From Planctomycetaceae bacterium UBA2671 (GTDB taxonomy: Bacteria > Planctomycetota > Planctomycetia > Planctomycetales > Planctomycetaceae), in NCBI GenBank assembly GCA_002359185.1, contig DEML01000068.1, positions 182,492 to 246,491 on the forward strand: a DNA stretch of 64,000 bases, written 5' to 3'. Under the pieces are notes generated by a model. That model saw only the letters and a list, made by a program, of their open reading frames with translations. It was not told where the DNA came from and did no database searches. Each line of letters begins with the position of its first letter. The stretch's first letter is position 1. The position numbers and the translations under genes were made by a program. This document shows positions 24,844 to 34,833 of this stretch, piece after piece.

Positions 24844-27800
24844 ATGGATGAATTGGATAACGGGCATGAACGGTTACTCTTGCCCGTCTCAGACGAAATG
24901 TCTCAACGGGAGGAGATCTTACGATCACTCGGATTTGATGACATTCCCATTGCGATTCAACGACTCTCTCATATTTGTGAAAACGATGAGCAGCGAGTTA
25001 TTCTCAAACCCTGCTTCCGGAATTTTCTGTTTTCACTTTCAGAGTCCGCAAATTCCGATCAATCTCTGCTGAATTTTGAACGCTATTTGCAGCGTTATGG
25101 CGATCGCACTGAATTGTTTAAATTTCTGGCTGCAAATCCCCGAGCCGTGGAAATACTGGTTCGATTGTTTGTCGGCAGTCAGTTTCTGACAGAAATCCTG
25201 CTGCGAAATCCTGGCTACCTTGAGGACTTGACGAATCATAAACGGCTGGCTGACTTCAAAAGTCGCAGCGAGTTTTATGGGGAAGCCTTGAATTATCTTA
25301 AAACAGCGGAAAGTTATGAAGAGAAACTGTCTCGACTGCGTCACTATCAGCATTGGGAACTGTTGCGAATCGGTGCTTGCGACTCGTTCGGCTTGATGGA
25401 TTTTAAAAGTATCACCTTGCAACTTTCACTGCTCGCCGATGCACTTGTTCAAATGTGCCTGGATATTGCCTCAGAGAAGGATCAAATCTCGTCGGAAGAT
25501 TTTGTTGTTCTGGCATTTGGAAAACTCGGGGGTGAGGAACTCAATTACAGTTCAGACATCGATCTGATTTTCGTTGCTCTGAAAGATGCCAGTCACTACT
25601 GGCCTCTGGGACAGTCGCTCATCGAGGCGATTTCCAAAGCCACTGCAGATGGATTTCTCTATCGAGTTGACATGCGACTGCGTCCCTGGGGACGTTCGGG
25701 AGCATTGGTCAGTTCAGAAGATGCGTACCTGAGTTATCTTGAGAAGAACGGCATGTTATGGGAAAAGCAGGCGCTGTTGAAAGCTCGTCCGATTGCAGGA
25801 AATCTTGAAGCTGGACAGAGAATACTGAAACGGATCGAGCCCATCATTTTTAATAATGATCCCGAGGAAATTCGCAAAAATGTTTTGAGTATGAAAGCCG
25901 GAATCGAAAAGGATTTGAGCAAGCAGGGGCGTCACTGGGGGGAAGTCAAGGGAGGGAAGGGTTCGATTCGTGATATCGAGTTCACCGTCCAGTATCTGCA
26001 ATTGATTGCTGGTCGGGAAAATCCACAGGTTCGCAGCATCAACACGTTGGATGGTCTTGTCCGACTCGTTGAGCAGCAGATGATCAAAGTCGATGAATTC
26101 CGGCATCTTTCGGATGGATATCTGTTCTTACGCACCATCGAACATGTGCTGCAATTAACGCATTACAAGCAGATTCATCATATTCCACAACAGGATCGTG
26201 AACTGGCCTATCTGGCCCGTAAACTCGATTTCCCCGATCCGGCAACATTTGTTTCTTACTTCGAGCGACACGCAACAGCCATTCGTCGTATCTTTGATAA
26301 GTATCTCAAACGCCCATTTGCAGAGGTTGAAACCGACGATCAGGAAGCCCGGCCGTTACTGGAACTGGTCTCTGAAGCTCAGCCCGATTATGTCTCGACA
26401 TTTACCGAAGAGGAGATCAAACAGCACGCGAAAATTCTCGATGATCTTCCCCGCAATGAATTCATTCAGGTGGCGGCGACCCGATTATCCGAGACCGAAT
26501 GGCATGTCATTGTGGCTGGGATCGACCTGGTGGGACAATTCTCAGTGACTTGCGGAATGCTCTTTGCGCACGGTTTTGATATTCAAAGGGGACATGTTTT
26601 CACAGGGTTATTTCCGACCCGGCATTCCAGTGGATCCGATTCCCGCACGAAGCGGAAAGGTCGCAGTCGATTCATCACGGCTCTTGATGTCCGCACGTCT
26701 GTCAAAAATCCACCGGATGACATCTGGCTCAAATACATGGCGGAGTGCCGTAAGATCAGCCATTTGTTGCATCGTGGAAAAATCCGTGATGTCCAGGGGA
26801 TACTGGCAAAACGAGTCGGACAGGCATTATCCAATCAACCTCGGCAGGATGATTTGATTTTGCCAGTGGAACTGGAAATCGATAACGAAATCGATCCACA
26901 CAGCACGGTGATTGATATTTCCGGTGACGATGTTCCCGGTTTCCTCTACGAACTGATGACGAGCGTCGCACTTGGTGGGGTCCAGATTTCACGTGTCATT
27001 GTCGATTCAACCGAAGAACGTGTGCAGGATCGACTTTATGTTCGTGATCTGCAGGGAAATAAAATTACCGACGAAGCAAAACTGCAACTGCTTCGAACTA
27101 CGATTGTGCTGATTAAACATTTCGCACATCTGGTTCCTTCTGCTCCTCATCCGGAATCGGCTTTATTGCATTTTCAGGAGATGCTTGATCATCTTTTCAG
27201 CCAACCCGACTGGATGGATCAACTCGCTTCACTTGAACAGCCTTCAGTCTTGGATGCTCTGGTGAAAGTGCTCGGCATCAGTGATTTTCTGTGGGAAGAC
27301 TTTTTACGACTGCAGTATGCGAACTTGTTTCCGGTCGTTACCGATATTGAAAGTTTGAAGATCACGAAAGATCAAAAGCATTTGGAACGGGAATTGAAAA
27401 AAGATTTAGCAGGTAAGAAAACAGCAGCCGAACAGTTTGAAGCACTTAACGCGTTTAAAGATCGTGAACTTGTTCGCAGCGACATGCGGCACATTCTCGA
27501 ATACAATAATACGTTCGGTAAGTTTTCAGAGGAATTGACCGACATTGTTGAAGTGGTCGTGCGGCAGGCGGTCAAACTGGTTTATCAATCACTCAAGAAG
27601 CAATACGGACAACCCACATTGAGTGATGGTTCCATTTGCCAGTTTTGTGTCGCCGCTCTCGGAAAAGGAGGGGGGCGGGAACTCGGATTTGCCTCAGACA
27701 TTGAATTGATGTTCCTGTTCCAAGAAAAGGGAACAACCATCGGAAAGAATCCCATTCGCAATACAGAATTCTTCACGAAACTCGTCGAAGAATTCCGCTC

Positions 27801-28500
27801 AATGATTCGTGCCAAGAGTGATGGGATTTTTGAAATTGACTTAAGATTGCGTCCGTATGGAAAAGCGGGAAGTCTGGCGGTTTCGCTGGAAGCATTTACT
27901 CAATACTTTGGGAGTGAAGGAGCAGCCTGGCCTTATGAACGTCAGGCTCTCGTCAAATTACGCCCCATTGCCGGGGATAAGGAATTTTCCAGGACTGTTG
28001 TGAATGTGCGGGATGAACTCGTTTATACAGGCGAGCCGTTCGATGTCAGTGCGATGCGAGGGATTCGTGAAAAGCAGGTTCGCCAGCTGGTGCATCCCGG
28101 AACGATCAATGCCAAACTGAGCCCGGGTTGTCTGGTCGATTGCGAATATCTTGTCCAGGGATTGCAGATTACTTACGGCAAAACTTATCCCGAACTCAGA
28201 ACAACCAACACACGCGAAGCTCTGCGCAAACTGGAAGCACTCGGTTTAATGTCTCATGAGCAGAGGATTATTCTCCGAGACTGTTATCGCTTTCTCAGAG
28301 GTTTAATCGATGCCCTGAGAATTGTTCGAGGAAATGCAAGCGAACTGACTATCCCAGACATGGAATCGGAAGAGTTCGAATACCTCGCACGCCGCATGAA
28401 TTATGCGGGACGAAGTCATGAATTGAAAGCCGAACTCCAACATGTCATGCAGACCATCATCGAAATGACGAACCTTTTGGAAGTGCGGGCAGATCAGTGA
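24844..28500 (+). CDS. glnE: Glutamine synthetase adenylyltransferase/deadenylase with two inserted ACT domains
   Basis: A 1218-residue bifunctional GlnE that adenylylates and deadenylylates glutamine synthetase. The N-terminal nucleotidyltransferase has GKLGGEELNYSSDIDLIF (about residue 226), then GSIRDIEFTVQYLQL. The C-terminal one has GKGGGRELGFASDIELMFLF (about 936), with Glu where the second Asp is usual, and VDCEYLVQGLQ. E. coli GlnE is about 946 residues. The extra length lies between the halves: an ACT-like unit WHVIVAGIDLVGQFSVT (about 552-590) and a GlnD-like ACT unit STVIDISGDDVPGFLYELM to RVQDRLYVRDLQGNKITD (about 686-755). These may sense glutamine directly. ATG 24844 or GTG 24841 is the start. 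It converges with pcm. Confidence 0.93.
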   Translation: MDELDNGHERLLLPVSDEMSQREEILRSLGFDDIPIAIQRLSHICENDEQRVILKPCFRNFLFSLSESANSDQSLLNFERYLQRYGDRTELFKFLAANPRAVEILVRLFVGSQFLTEILLRNPGYLEDLTNHKRLADFKSRSEFYGEALNYLKTAESYEEKLSRLRHYQHWELLRIGACDSFGLMDFKSITLQLSLLADALVQMCLDIASEKDQISSEDFVVLAFGKLGGEELNYSSDIDLIFVALKDASHYWPLGQSLIEAISKATADGFLYRVDMRLRPWGRSGALVSSEDAYLSYLEKNGMLWEKQALLKARPIAGNLEAGQRILKRIEPIIFNNDPEEIRKNVLSMKAGIEKDLSKQGRHWGEVKGGKGSIRDIEFTVQYLQLIAGRENPQVRSINTLDGLVRLVEQQMIKVDEFRHLSDGYLFLRTIEHVLQLTHYKQIHHIPQQDRELAYLARKLDFPDPATFVSYFERHATAIRRIFDKYLKRPFAEVETDDQEARPLLELVSEAQPDYVSTFTEEEIKQHAKILDDLPRNEFIQVAATRLSETEWHVIVAGIDLVGQFSVTCGMLFAHGFDIQRGHVFTGLFPTRHSSGSDSRTKRKGRSRFITALDVRTSVKNPPDDIWLKYMAECRKISHLLHRGKIRDVQGILAKRVGQALSNQPRQDDLILPVELEIDNEIDPHSTVIDISGDDVPGFLYELMTSVALGGVQISRVIVDSTEERVQDRLYVRDLQGNKITDEAKLQLLRTTIVLIKHFAHLVPSAPHPESALLHFQEMLDHLFSQPDWMDQLASLEQPSVLDALVKVLGISDFLWEDFLRLQYANLFPVVTDIESLKITKDQKHLERELKKDLAGKKTAAEQFEALNAFKDRELVRSDMRHILEYNNTFGKFSEELTDIVEVVVRQAVKLVYQSLKKQYGQPTLSDGSICQFCVAALGKGGGRELGFASDIELMFLFQEKGTTIGKNPIRNTEFFTKLVEEFRSMIRAKSDGIFEIDLRLRPYGKAGSLAVSLEAFTQYFGSEGAAWPYERQALVKLRPIAGDKEFSRTVVNVRDELVYTGEPFDVSAMRGIREKQVRQLVHPGTINAKLSPGCLVDCEYLVQGLQITYGKTYPELRTTNTREALRKLEALGLMSHEQRIILRDCYRFLRGLIDALRIVRGNASELTIPDMESEEFEYLARRMNYAGRSHELKAELQHVMQTIIEMTNLLEVRADQ

Positions 28501-28507
28501 GTCGAAT

Positions 28508-29140
<633 letters not shown>

Positions 29141-29289
29141 CTCATCCACCAGAACTTCTTATTCAGTTTCATACGTCCAGTAGAATTTATTTTGCCATAA
29201 TTCCAGAGGAAATCCACAGCATTTCTGAGAGGCATAGGGATTCACATGAGCTGACAAACAGCCCTCGCAAATAGTATTTCCGCAGAGCC

Positions 29290-31056
29290 TTACTTCTTCT
29301 TGCTCGCAATATAATCCTCAATCTGACCTTCGAGCACATCCAGAGTGACGGCTCCATGGCTGAGGACCGCTTCATGGAATTCGCGGATGTCAAATTTGTC
29401 TCCCAGTTCAGTTTCTGCCCGTTTGCGGAGTTCCTGGATTTTCAGTTCTCCAATTTTATAGGCCAGTGCCTGACCGGGCCAGGCGATGTAGCGGTCGACT
29501 TCGTTTTCGATATCGAGCCGGGATTTGGCGGTGTTCTCAACGAACAGCTGAATCGCGTCGTCGCGGGTCCAGTCGAGAGAATGCATACCGGTATCGACAA
29601 CAAGACGAATTGCTCGCCACATTTCGTAAGTCAACTGACCAAAGCGTGAGTAGGGATCCTGATAGAGTCCTAAATCACTTCCCAGACTTTCACTGTAAAG
29701 TCCCCAACCTTCGATGAATGCTGTGTATCCACCGAGCCGGCGGAAGGCGGGAATGTCATCAAGTTCCATGGCCAGAGCGATTTGAAGATGATGCCCCGGC
29801 ACGGCTTCGTGCAATGAAAGAGCCTCGATCGTATATTTAGGACGTTGGTCGGGCTTGTACGTATTGAAATAATAATTGCCAGCTCGAGTCCCATCGGCTG
29901 CGGGCCCCATGTAATAGGCGGCTGTAGTATCAGGAGCAATCGATTCGGGAATCGGACGGACGCCGTAGGGCATGCGGGGAAGTGTTTTGAATAGCTTGAC
30001 CAACTGTGGATCAATCCTTTTACAAACCGCTTCGACAGCTTGAAACAGTTCGTTGGGATCTTCATAGTAGAATTTGGGATCGGTCCGCAGATATTCCAGG
30101 AACTCTCCGAACGAACCTTCAAACTCAACTTCTTTCATGATCGCTTCCATCTGCTGTCGAATTCGACGGACTTCAGATAATCCAATGTCGTGGATTTCCT
30201 GAGGTGTCATATCCGTCGTTGTATAAAGACGAGCTCGATACGCGTAAAATTCCTGCCCGTTTGGGATTTGCTTGAACCCGACTTCATCGAAGCAGGCCGG
30301 GTAATAATTTTCGAGAAAGAACTTTTCAAATTGCTCAAAGGTGGGAACGATGACCGTTTGGATTGCCTTGCGTGCGCGTTCCTGAAGTTGCTCGCGTTCT
30401 TCCTGAGTGAAGTCTTTGGGAAATGTCTGAAACGCTTTCCAGAACAGACTCTTCTCCGGTTCATCGACAATCTGTCGACGGATTTGAGCTGGTAGCCGAT
30501 TCATAATGACTTTCGAATGCACAATGCCTCGATCGACACCTGCCTGCATGAGCGCGGTCGTCTGGTCGGCATACACATCAAACGACTCCATGCGGGCCAG
30601 CCAGTTTTCATAATCCTTGACTGTTTCAAACGGAAGTTGCTCGACCTGCTCGTTTTCTGTCTGCAAACCACCCCGCTGATTCAACGGCACGAAATGCCAG
30701 CCGAATGGGAAACCTTCGATTTCCATGCTCAGTTGACGTTCAAATAGCTTATAGCTGATCACGTCTTCCCCTTCGAGTTGGGAAGGATCGATCGCTTTGA
30801 CTCGTTTCAGATAAGCTTTTAACTGCTCGTTATTTTTTTCAAGAGTTTCGAGACTCAAATCGGGCCAGCGATCATTGTAACGCTTGTCTCCCAGATAGGT
30901 CGCCTTAAGCGGATTGGTTTTCAGATTCCATTCCCAGTGATCATCGAGCCACTGATGAAAGTCCTCAGTGGCATCAGCCTGGGCGATTTGAGGCAGGAGA
31001 CATAAACTCAACAGGAGACCGATAAAGAGTTTCAAACCAGCGATTTTTGTAACCAT
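29290..31056 (-). CDS. DUF885 family exported peptidase-like protein
   Basis: A 588-residue protein with a signal peptide (FIGLLLSLCLLPQIAQADA). Typical DUF885 features are FHQWLDDHWEWNLKTNPLKATYLGD near the N-terminus, the zinc-peptidase-like ALSLHEAVPGHHLQIALAME, FIEGWGLYSESLG and GQALAYKIGELKIQELR. Family members are thought to be membrane-associated or periplasmic metallopeptidases. GGA lies seven bases before ATG 31056; the ATG at 31077 has no ribosome site. Substrate is unknown. Confidence 0.9.
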   Translation of the reverse strand: MVTKIAGLKLFIGLLLSLCLLPQIAQADATEDFHQWLDDHWEWNLKTNPLKATYLGDKRYNDRWPDLSLETLEKNNEQLKAYLKRVKAIDPSQLEGEDVISYKLFERQLSMEIEGFPFGWHFVPLNQRGGLQTENEQVEQLPFETVKDYENWLARMESFDVYADQTTALMQAGVDRGIVHSKVIMNRLPAQIRRQIVDEPEKSLFWKAFQTFPKDFTQEEREQLQERARKAIQTVIVPTFEQFEKFFLENYYPACFDEVGFKQIPNGQEFYAYRARLYTTTDMTPQEIHDIGLSEVRRIRQQMEAIMKEVEFEGSFGEFLEYLRTDPKFYYEDPNELFQAVEAVCKRIDPQLVKLFKTLPRMPYGVRPIPESIAPDTTAAYYMGPAADGTRAGNYYFNTYKPDQRPKYTIEALSLHEAVPGHHLQIALAMELDDIPAFRRLGGYTAFIEGWGLYSESLGSDLGLYQDPYSRFGQLTYEMWRAIRLVVDTGMHSLDWTRDDAIQLFVENTAKSRLDIENEVDRYIAWPGQALAYKIGELKIQELRKRAETELGDKFDIREFHEAVLSHGAVTLDVLEGQIEDYIASKKK

Positions 31057-31190
31057 TTTCAATTCCAGACAAATCATCTTGGGAGGAGGTGTTTAATTCA
31101 CTCAATATGCAGAATTGATCGGGAATCGCATCTGCATTCAGGAACTATCGTAGTGCAGGCGGCGTCAATATCTCCAGTGCGACTAGTTTT

Positions 31191-31220
31191 TTGACAAATA
31201 TCATCGAGACAATGAATATT
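31191..31220 (+). promoter_or_regulatory. Sigma-70-like promoter
   Basis: TTGACA at 31191-31196, 18-base spacer, AATATT at 31215-31220. Transcription would begin near 31227, just upstream of the AGGAG at 31239-31243 for the next gene, which argues against a start at 31191. Confidence 0.5.
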
Positions 31221-31250
31221 TCTGCACGGAAACTCATCAGGAGAATGAAA

Positions 31251-31979
31251 ATGCCACTACGATCAAGTTATTGTATCAGTCCGTTCCGCTATCCAAGAGC
31301 GATTGCAACTGCTCTCTGTCTGTTACCGGTATTGTATGGCCCATACAGTTTTGCTGCAGGAGAAGCCCGGGAGGGTAATGAGCCGCTTGCCCAAAGTAAC
31401 TATGAATCCTGGCCGGGACTCATTGAGACAATAAACGATCAATCCCGAGTGCATTACTGGTGGGTGAACGGTAACGAAACGTTCTCCTATTCCGGTACGA
31501 CACAGGATTTGAATCGCATACTCAAGAAATTTGCGCAAACGGATGTTCCTGATCTTCAGGTCATTCTGTTACCCGGACCTGCTCGTAAAGTCGACTTTTT
31601 GGAGACGAATGCGACGGTTGACTGGGATCTGCATATCGTGGGGGGGATCGTTAAGGGCTACATTGAACACCTACATCTTGAGCCCGCCTGGGATCATGCT
31701 CCGACGCTGACGATTTATCTTTCTGAAAGAATTGAACTCTCCGAGATCGAAATTCCGGAGAACCTGAAACTGCTGCAGTTAAATGATCGCCGTGAGAAAT
31801 ATCGCCAGGCCAGCCGCACTGAGGATGCAGAACTCAAAAAAGCTGCTCTGTATCAGTGGGCAGAACTGGAGCGATCATTGCATCGTGAAAAAGAGGCTGC
31901 TGCCGAGTTTGTTGAACAGTTACATGAGATTGATCTGTATATTCAAAAGCAAAAGAAGAGGCGAGCGAGTTTGAATTAA
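31251..31979 (+). CDS. Exported protein of unknown function
   Basis: A 242-residue protein with an N-terminal hydrophobic signal (AIATALCLLPVLYGPYSFAAG) and a mature part with a short beta-rich domain (LQVILLPGPARKVDFLETNATVDWDLHIVGG) and a charged C-terminal helix (KKAALYQWAELERSLHREKEAAAEFVEQLHEI). ATG 31251 follows AGGAG at 7 bases. No family recognised. It heads a plus-strand run of envelope-type genes up to 35430. Confidence 0.75.
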   Translation: MPLRSSYCISPFRYPRAIATALCLLPVLYGPYSFAAGEAREGNEPLAQSNYESWPGLIETINDQSRVHYWWVNGNETFSYSGTTQDLNRILKKFAQTDVPDLQVILLPGPARKVDFLETNATVDWDLHIVGGIVKGYIEHLHLEPAWDHAPTLTIYLSERIELSEIEIPENLKLLQLNDRREKYRQASRTEDAELKKAALYQWAELERSLHREKEAAAEFVEQLHEIDLYIQKQKKRRASLN

Positions 31980-32087
31980 AAGAATAATTTTTGAACCAGT
32001 CGAAGAATTCATGCGTTGCTCCCTTTGCAAATGGTGTACATTACAGACCAACTAAAAAACGCATCATTGACATTTGAAGGGGCAATA

Positions 32088-32948
32088 ATGTTTCAACGAT
32101 TATCGAACGGCTGGAGTCTGGCGAAGCAAAGCTGGCGGGTGTTAATGCTCGATAAAGAGTTGCTGGTCTTCCCGGTAGTCAGTGGGTTTTGCTGTCTGCT
32201 TGTGCTTGCAAGTTTTATTGTTCCGCTCTTTGCCACCGGTTATGTCGATGTCGTTTTGAACGATGGTCAGATTTCTCAGGAGGAATCTCAGGATCCAATC
32301 GCCTACATCATACTATTCGCATTCTACTTTGTGAATTACTTCGTGATTGTGTTCTTCAATTCGGCTCTGGTCGCTTGCGCGATTATTCGCTTCAAAGGAG
32401 GCGACCCGACTGTCGCCGATGGCTTTCGCGCCTCGATGAATCGGCTACCCCAAATCGCAGGCTGGGCATTTTTAAGTGCAACGGTAGGGGTGATTCTCAA
32501 AGTGATTGAATCCCGCTCAGAAAAAGTCGGGCAAATCGTGGCGGGCTTACTGGGAGCGGCCTGGTCCGTTACCACTTATTTTGTTGTCCCGATCCTGGTC
32601 GTGGAAAAAGCAGGGCCGATTGATGCCTTCAAGCGGTCAGTCTCCGTCCTCAAAAAAACCTGGGGGGAATCGCTTTCTGCCAATTTTGGAATTGGATTCA
32701 TTTCCTTTCTGGCGACCATCGCCTGCTTCGTCCCGATTGGTTTCGGAATTTTCTTTGCGTTCAACGAGCAACTTGTATTGGGAGGAGTCCTGGTCGCCTG
32801 TGGTGTTTTCAGTTTGATCCTCGTCTCACTGATTACCGCAACGTTGAACAGCATCATTATTGCGGCTTTGTATCTGTATGCATCAGAAGGCGAAGTGCCG
32901 ACGGAATTTGATAATCGACTCCTCAAGCAGGCTTTTGTCAATCACTGA
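32088..32948 (+). CDS. DUF6159-type integral membrane protein
   Basis: A 286-residue polytopic protein beginning MFQRLSNGWSLAKQSWRVLMLDKELLVFPVVSG, the signature start of the DUF6159 family, with about six hydrophobic helices and the loop FVVPILVVEKAGPIDAFKRSVSVLKKTWGE. AAGGGG five bases before ATG 32088 fixes the start. Function of the family is unknown. It precedes a small coiled-coil protein by 31 bases, likely one transcript. Confidence 0.85.
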   Translation: MFQRLSNGWSLAKQSWRVLMLDKELLVFPVVSGFCCLLVLASFIVPLFATGYVDVVLNDGQISQEESQDPIAYIILFAFYFVNYFVIVFFNSALVACAIIRFKGGDPTVADGFRASMNRLPQIAGWAFLSATVGVILKVIESRSEKVGQIVAGLLGAAWSVTTYFVVPILVVEKAGPIDAFKRSVSVLKKTWGESLSANFGIGFISFLATIACFVPIGFGIFFAFNEQLVLGGVLVACGVFSLILVSLITATLNSIIIAALYLYASEGEVPTEFDNRLLKQAFVNH

Positions 32949-32979
32949 TACCCTTATTTTAAATGTGAGGAAAAGAAAG

Positions 32980-33591
32980 ATGTTGAAACTCATTCCCGTC
33001 CTCCTGCTGCTTACCATTACGGCTCCTGTCTGGTCTGAGGAATCGGAATCGACCGAGCAATTAAAAGCCCGGATCGCCGAACTGGAACAGCGATTGAACG
33101 CGATAGAAGAAGCGGTTGCACCGGTCCTCAATAAAATCAAACTCGAAAAAATCGTAGCTGAGCAGCAACAACTGGCTCGCAACAGGATGCAACAGGATCG
33201 TGAGATCTACACGATTGAACAACTTCGTGAAATTGAATCGTTATACCAGGTGGCCAACAGAAACTGGAGAACAGAACAGGCTCAGCAAAGTTTAGAGGCA
33301 CTGGTTGAGAAGTACAAAAAAGCGAATCGAACTGGTTGTGCGATTTTATATCTTGGACAGTTGACATCTGGTGAGGAGCAGAAAAAACATCTGCAACAGG
33401 CGATTGATGATTTCAGCGATTGCTTTTACGGAAACGGCGTTCAGGTTGGTGCTTATGCACGTCTGCTCCTAGCCGCTCACCTTGAACAGGCAGGCGATTC
33501 TGAGGCCGCTGAAAAACTGAGAGCAGAGCTTGAGAAAATGTATCCTGATGCGATCGATCACCAGGGGAATTTCCTGAATGATGCCTTTTGA
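32980..33591 (+). CDS. Exported coiled-coil protein with TPR-like tail
   Basis: A 203-residue protein with a signal peptide (LIPVLLLLTITAPVWSEE), a heptad-rich coiled coil (STEQLKARIAELEQRLNAIEEAVAPVLNKI), and a helical repeat region (AQQSLEALVEKYKKANRTGCAILYLGQL ... LLLAAHLEQAGDSEAAEKLRAELEKMYP). GAGGAAAAG precedes ATG 32980. The helix pattern suggests a protein-binding role in the periplasm, perhaps with its DUF6159 neighbour. Confidence 0.78.
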   Translation: MLKLIPVLLLLTITAPVWSEESESTEQLKARIAELEQRLNAIEEAVAPVLNKIKLEKIVAEQQQLARNRMQQDREIYTIEQLREIESLYQVANRNWRTEQAQQSLEALVEKYKKANRTGCAILYLGQLTSGEEQKKHLQQAIDDFSDCFYGNGVQVGAYARLLLAAHLEQAGDSEAAEKLRAELEKMYPDAIDHQGNFLNDAF

Positions 33592-33916
33592 TCAAACTTC
33601 TTAGCTTCAAAATGATCCGTTTATATCAATCAAAATAATGGGGTAGACACGTTTTGAAAGATGTTGCACAATCTGCGGCTAATGGAATCGCAGGGGGCGA
33701 TTTCTTATAATTTGCCTGCACGAATTCACCTGTCTCATGATAGGTCGTTTCGTTCGGGGGGAATACAAAAACTCTCAAGCTGTCGGAACGGCCGACTGAG
33801 TATTAAGAGTCATTCGGCAATGGGGATTGCCGACGATCACATCGGAATGGACCAGGATGATCCGGGCTACTTCATTTGATCGACTAATTCGCGAAAAGCG
33901 GGCAAGGATGCCAATT
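33592..33916. other. Intergenic region
   Basis: 325 bases without a supportable gene. A perfect hairpin CGGCAAT-GGGG-ATTGCCG lies at 33815-33832, without a T-run. Confidence 0.5.
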
Positions 33917-34828
33917 ATGAAAACGAATTCACCGTTCGTTGCTTTACGAACCGTTTTATTGATCGTGCCGTTATTGGTTGCGGTATCAGGATGTTATCAA
34001 CCTGCCTATAACCAACCGCCTTACGGCCCTTACCAATCTTCACCTTATGGGGCTCCTGCTCCCTATGGCGCTCCCGCTCCATACGGGTCACCTGCTCCTT
34101 ACGGGACGCCAACAGGTCAGCTTTCGCCATCGATTTCCTCGGTGCCGAACGATCCTTATTATCAGCCTTCTGCACCTGCAAATTCAGGAAATGCTCCTCC
34201 GTTTGGTGCGTCTCCTCCCACGCAAGGCTCTTCCGGACAGGACAATTCCGTCCCGCGATATAACGATCCAACCAGCAGTAATTCGCCCTATTTCGAGCAA
34301 AGTAATTATCCGCAAAATACGTTTGCCCCTCAAGGAGAGCAATCGGTAGCTCAGGCAGATTTCCGCTCTGAACCTGAAAACACGGGTTCTATTGAAATGG
34401 CTTCTGAGAGTCAGTTTGAAGCGCCAATTGTGACGAGCCGTCCGCAGCCTCAAGGATTCCCGGCTGCTGAAGAAACTCAGGCTCAACCGATGAATACTCC
34501 AAATCTTTTCGAAGTAGCAGCTGCTCCTCCTTTACAGGATGCAAAAACGCCAGAAGCTTCCAGTGGGTTGGAAGGAACTGTTCGCCGCGATCCTCAATCC
34601 AATGGCTGGGTCCTCGAATTCCACCCGATTGGGAATGGAGCCAACTCTACAACTGGTCGCTTGCCCCTCGTTGGTTCTGCGGATGTGTTACAGGGTTTGC
34701 AGGAGGGAAAACAATATCGCCTCCAGGGCTTTATTGAAACCAGTGCATCCCCTACTATTCCTGATCGATTTCACGTTCAGCGTTTTGAAGCTGCACAGGC
34801 AGCCAAGTCTGTTTCGCCTTTTGAGTAA
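33917..34828 (+). CDS. Pro/Tyr/Gly-rich lipoprotein
   Basis: A 303-residue protein with a lipoprotein signal: LLIVPLLVAVSGC, lipobox VSGC, lipidated Cys at about residue 21. The mature N-terminus is rich in Pro, Tyr, Gln and Gly, with four tandem six-residue units (PYGAPA, PYGAPA, PYGSPA, PYGTP). A long disordered region follows, and the last 80 residues form a small domain (SSGLEGTVRRDPQSNGWVLEF ... DVLQGLQEGKQYRLQGFIE). AAGGA eight bases before ATG 33917 fixes the start. The next gene begins 5 bases after its stop. Confidence 0.85.
   Translation: MKTNSPFVALRTVLLIVPLLVAVSGCYQPAYNQPPYGPYQSSPYGAPAPYGAPAPYGSPAPYGTPTGQLSPSISSVPNDPYYQPSAPANSGNAPPFGASPPTQGSSGQDNSVPRYNDPTSSNSPYFEQSNYPQNTFAPQGEQSVAQADFRSEPENTGSIEMASESQFEAPIVTSRPQPQGFPAAEETQAQPMNTPNLFEVAAAPPLQDAKTPEASSGLEGTVRRDPQSNGWVLEFHPIGNGANSTTGRLPLVGSADVLQGLQEGKQYRLQGFIETSASPTIPDRFHVQRFEAAQAAKSVSPFE
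34043..34111 (+). repeat. Tandem 18-bp coding repeats
   Basis: Four units of about 18 bases encode PYG(A/S/T)PA. They differ at third positions, so the protein sequence appears to be maintained. Confidence 0.8.
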
Positions 34829-34833
34829 TCGCC

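Noticed and set aside
31191..31979. Longer start (31191) for the exported protein
   Set aside because: It coincides with a TTGACA box; AGGAG and a signal peptide support the start at 31251.
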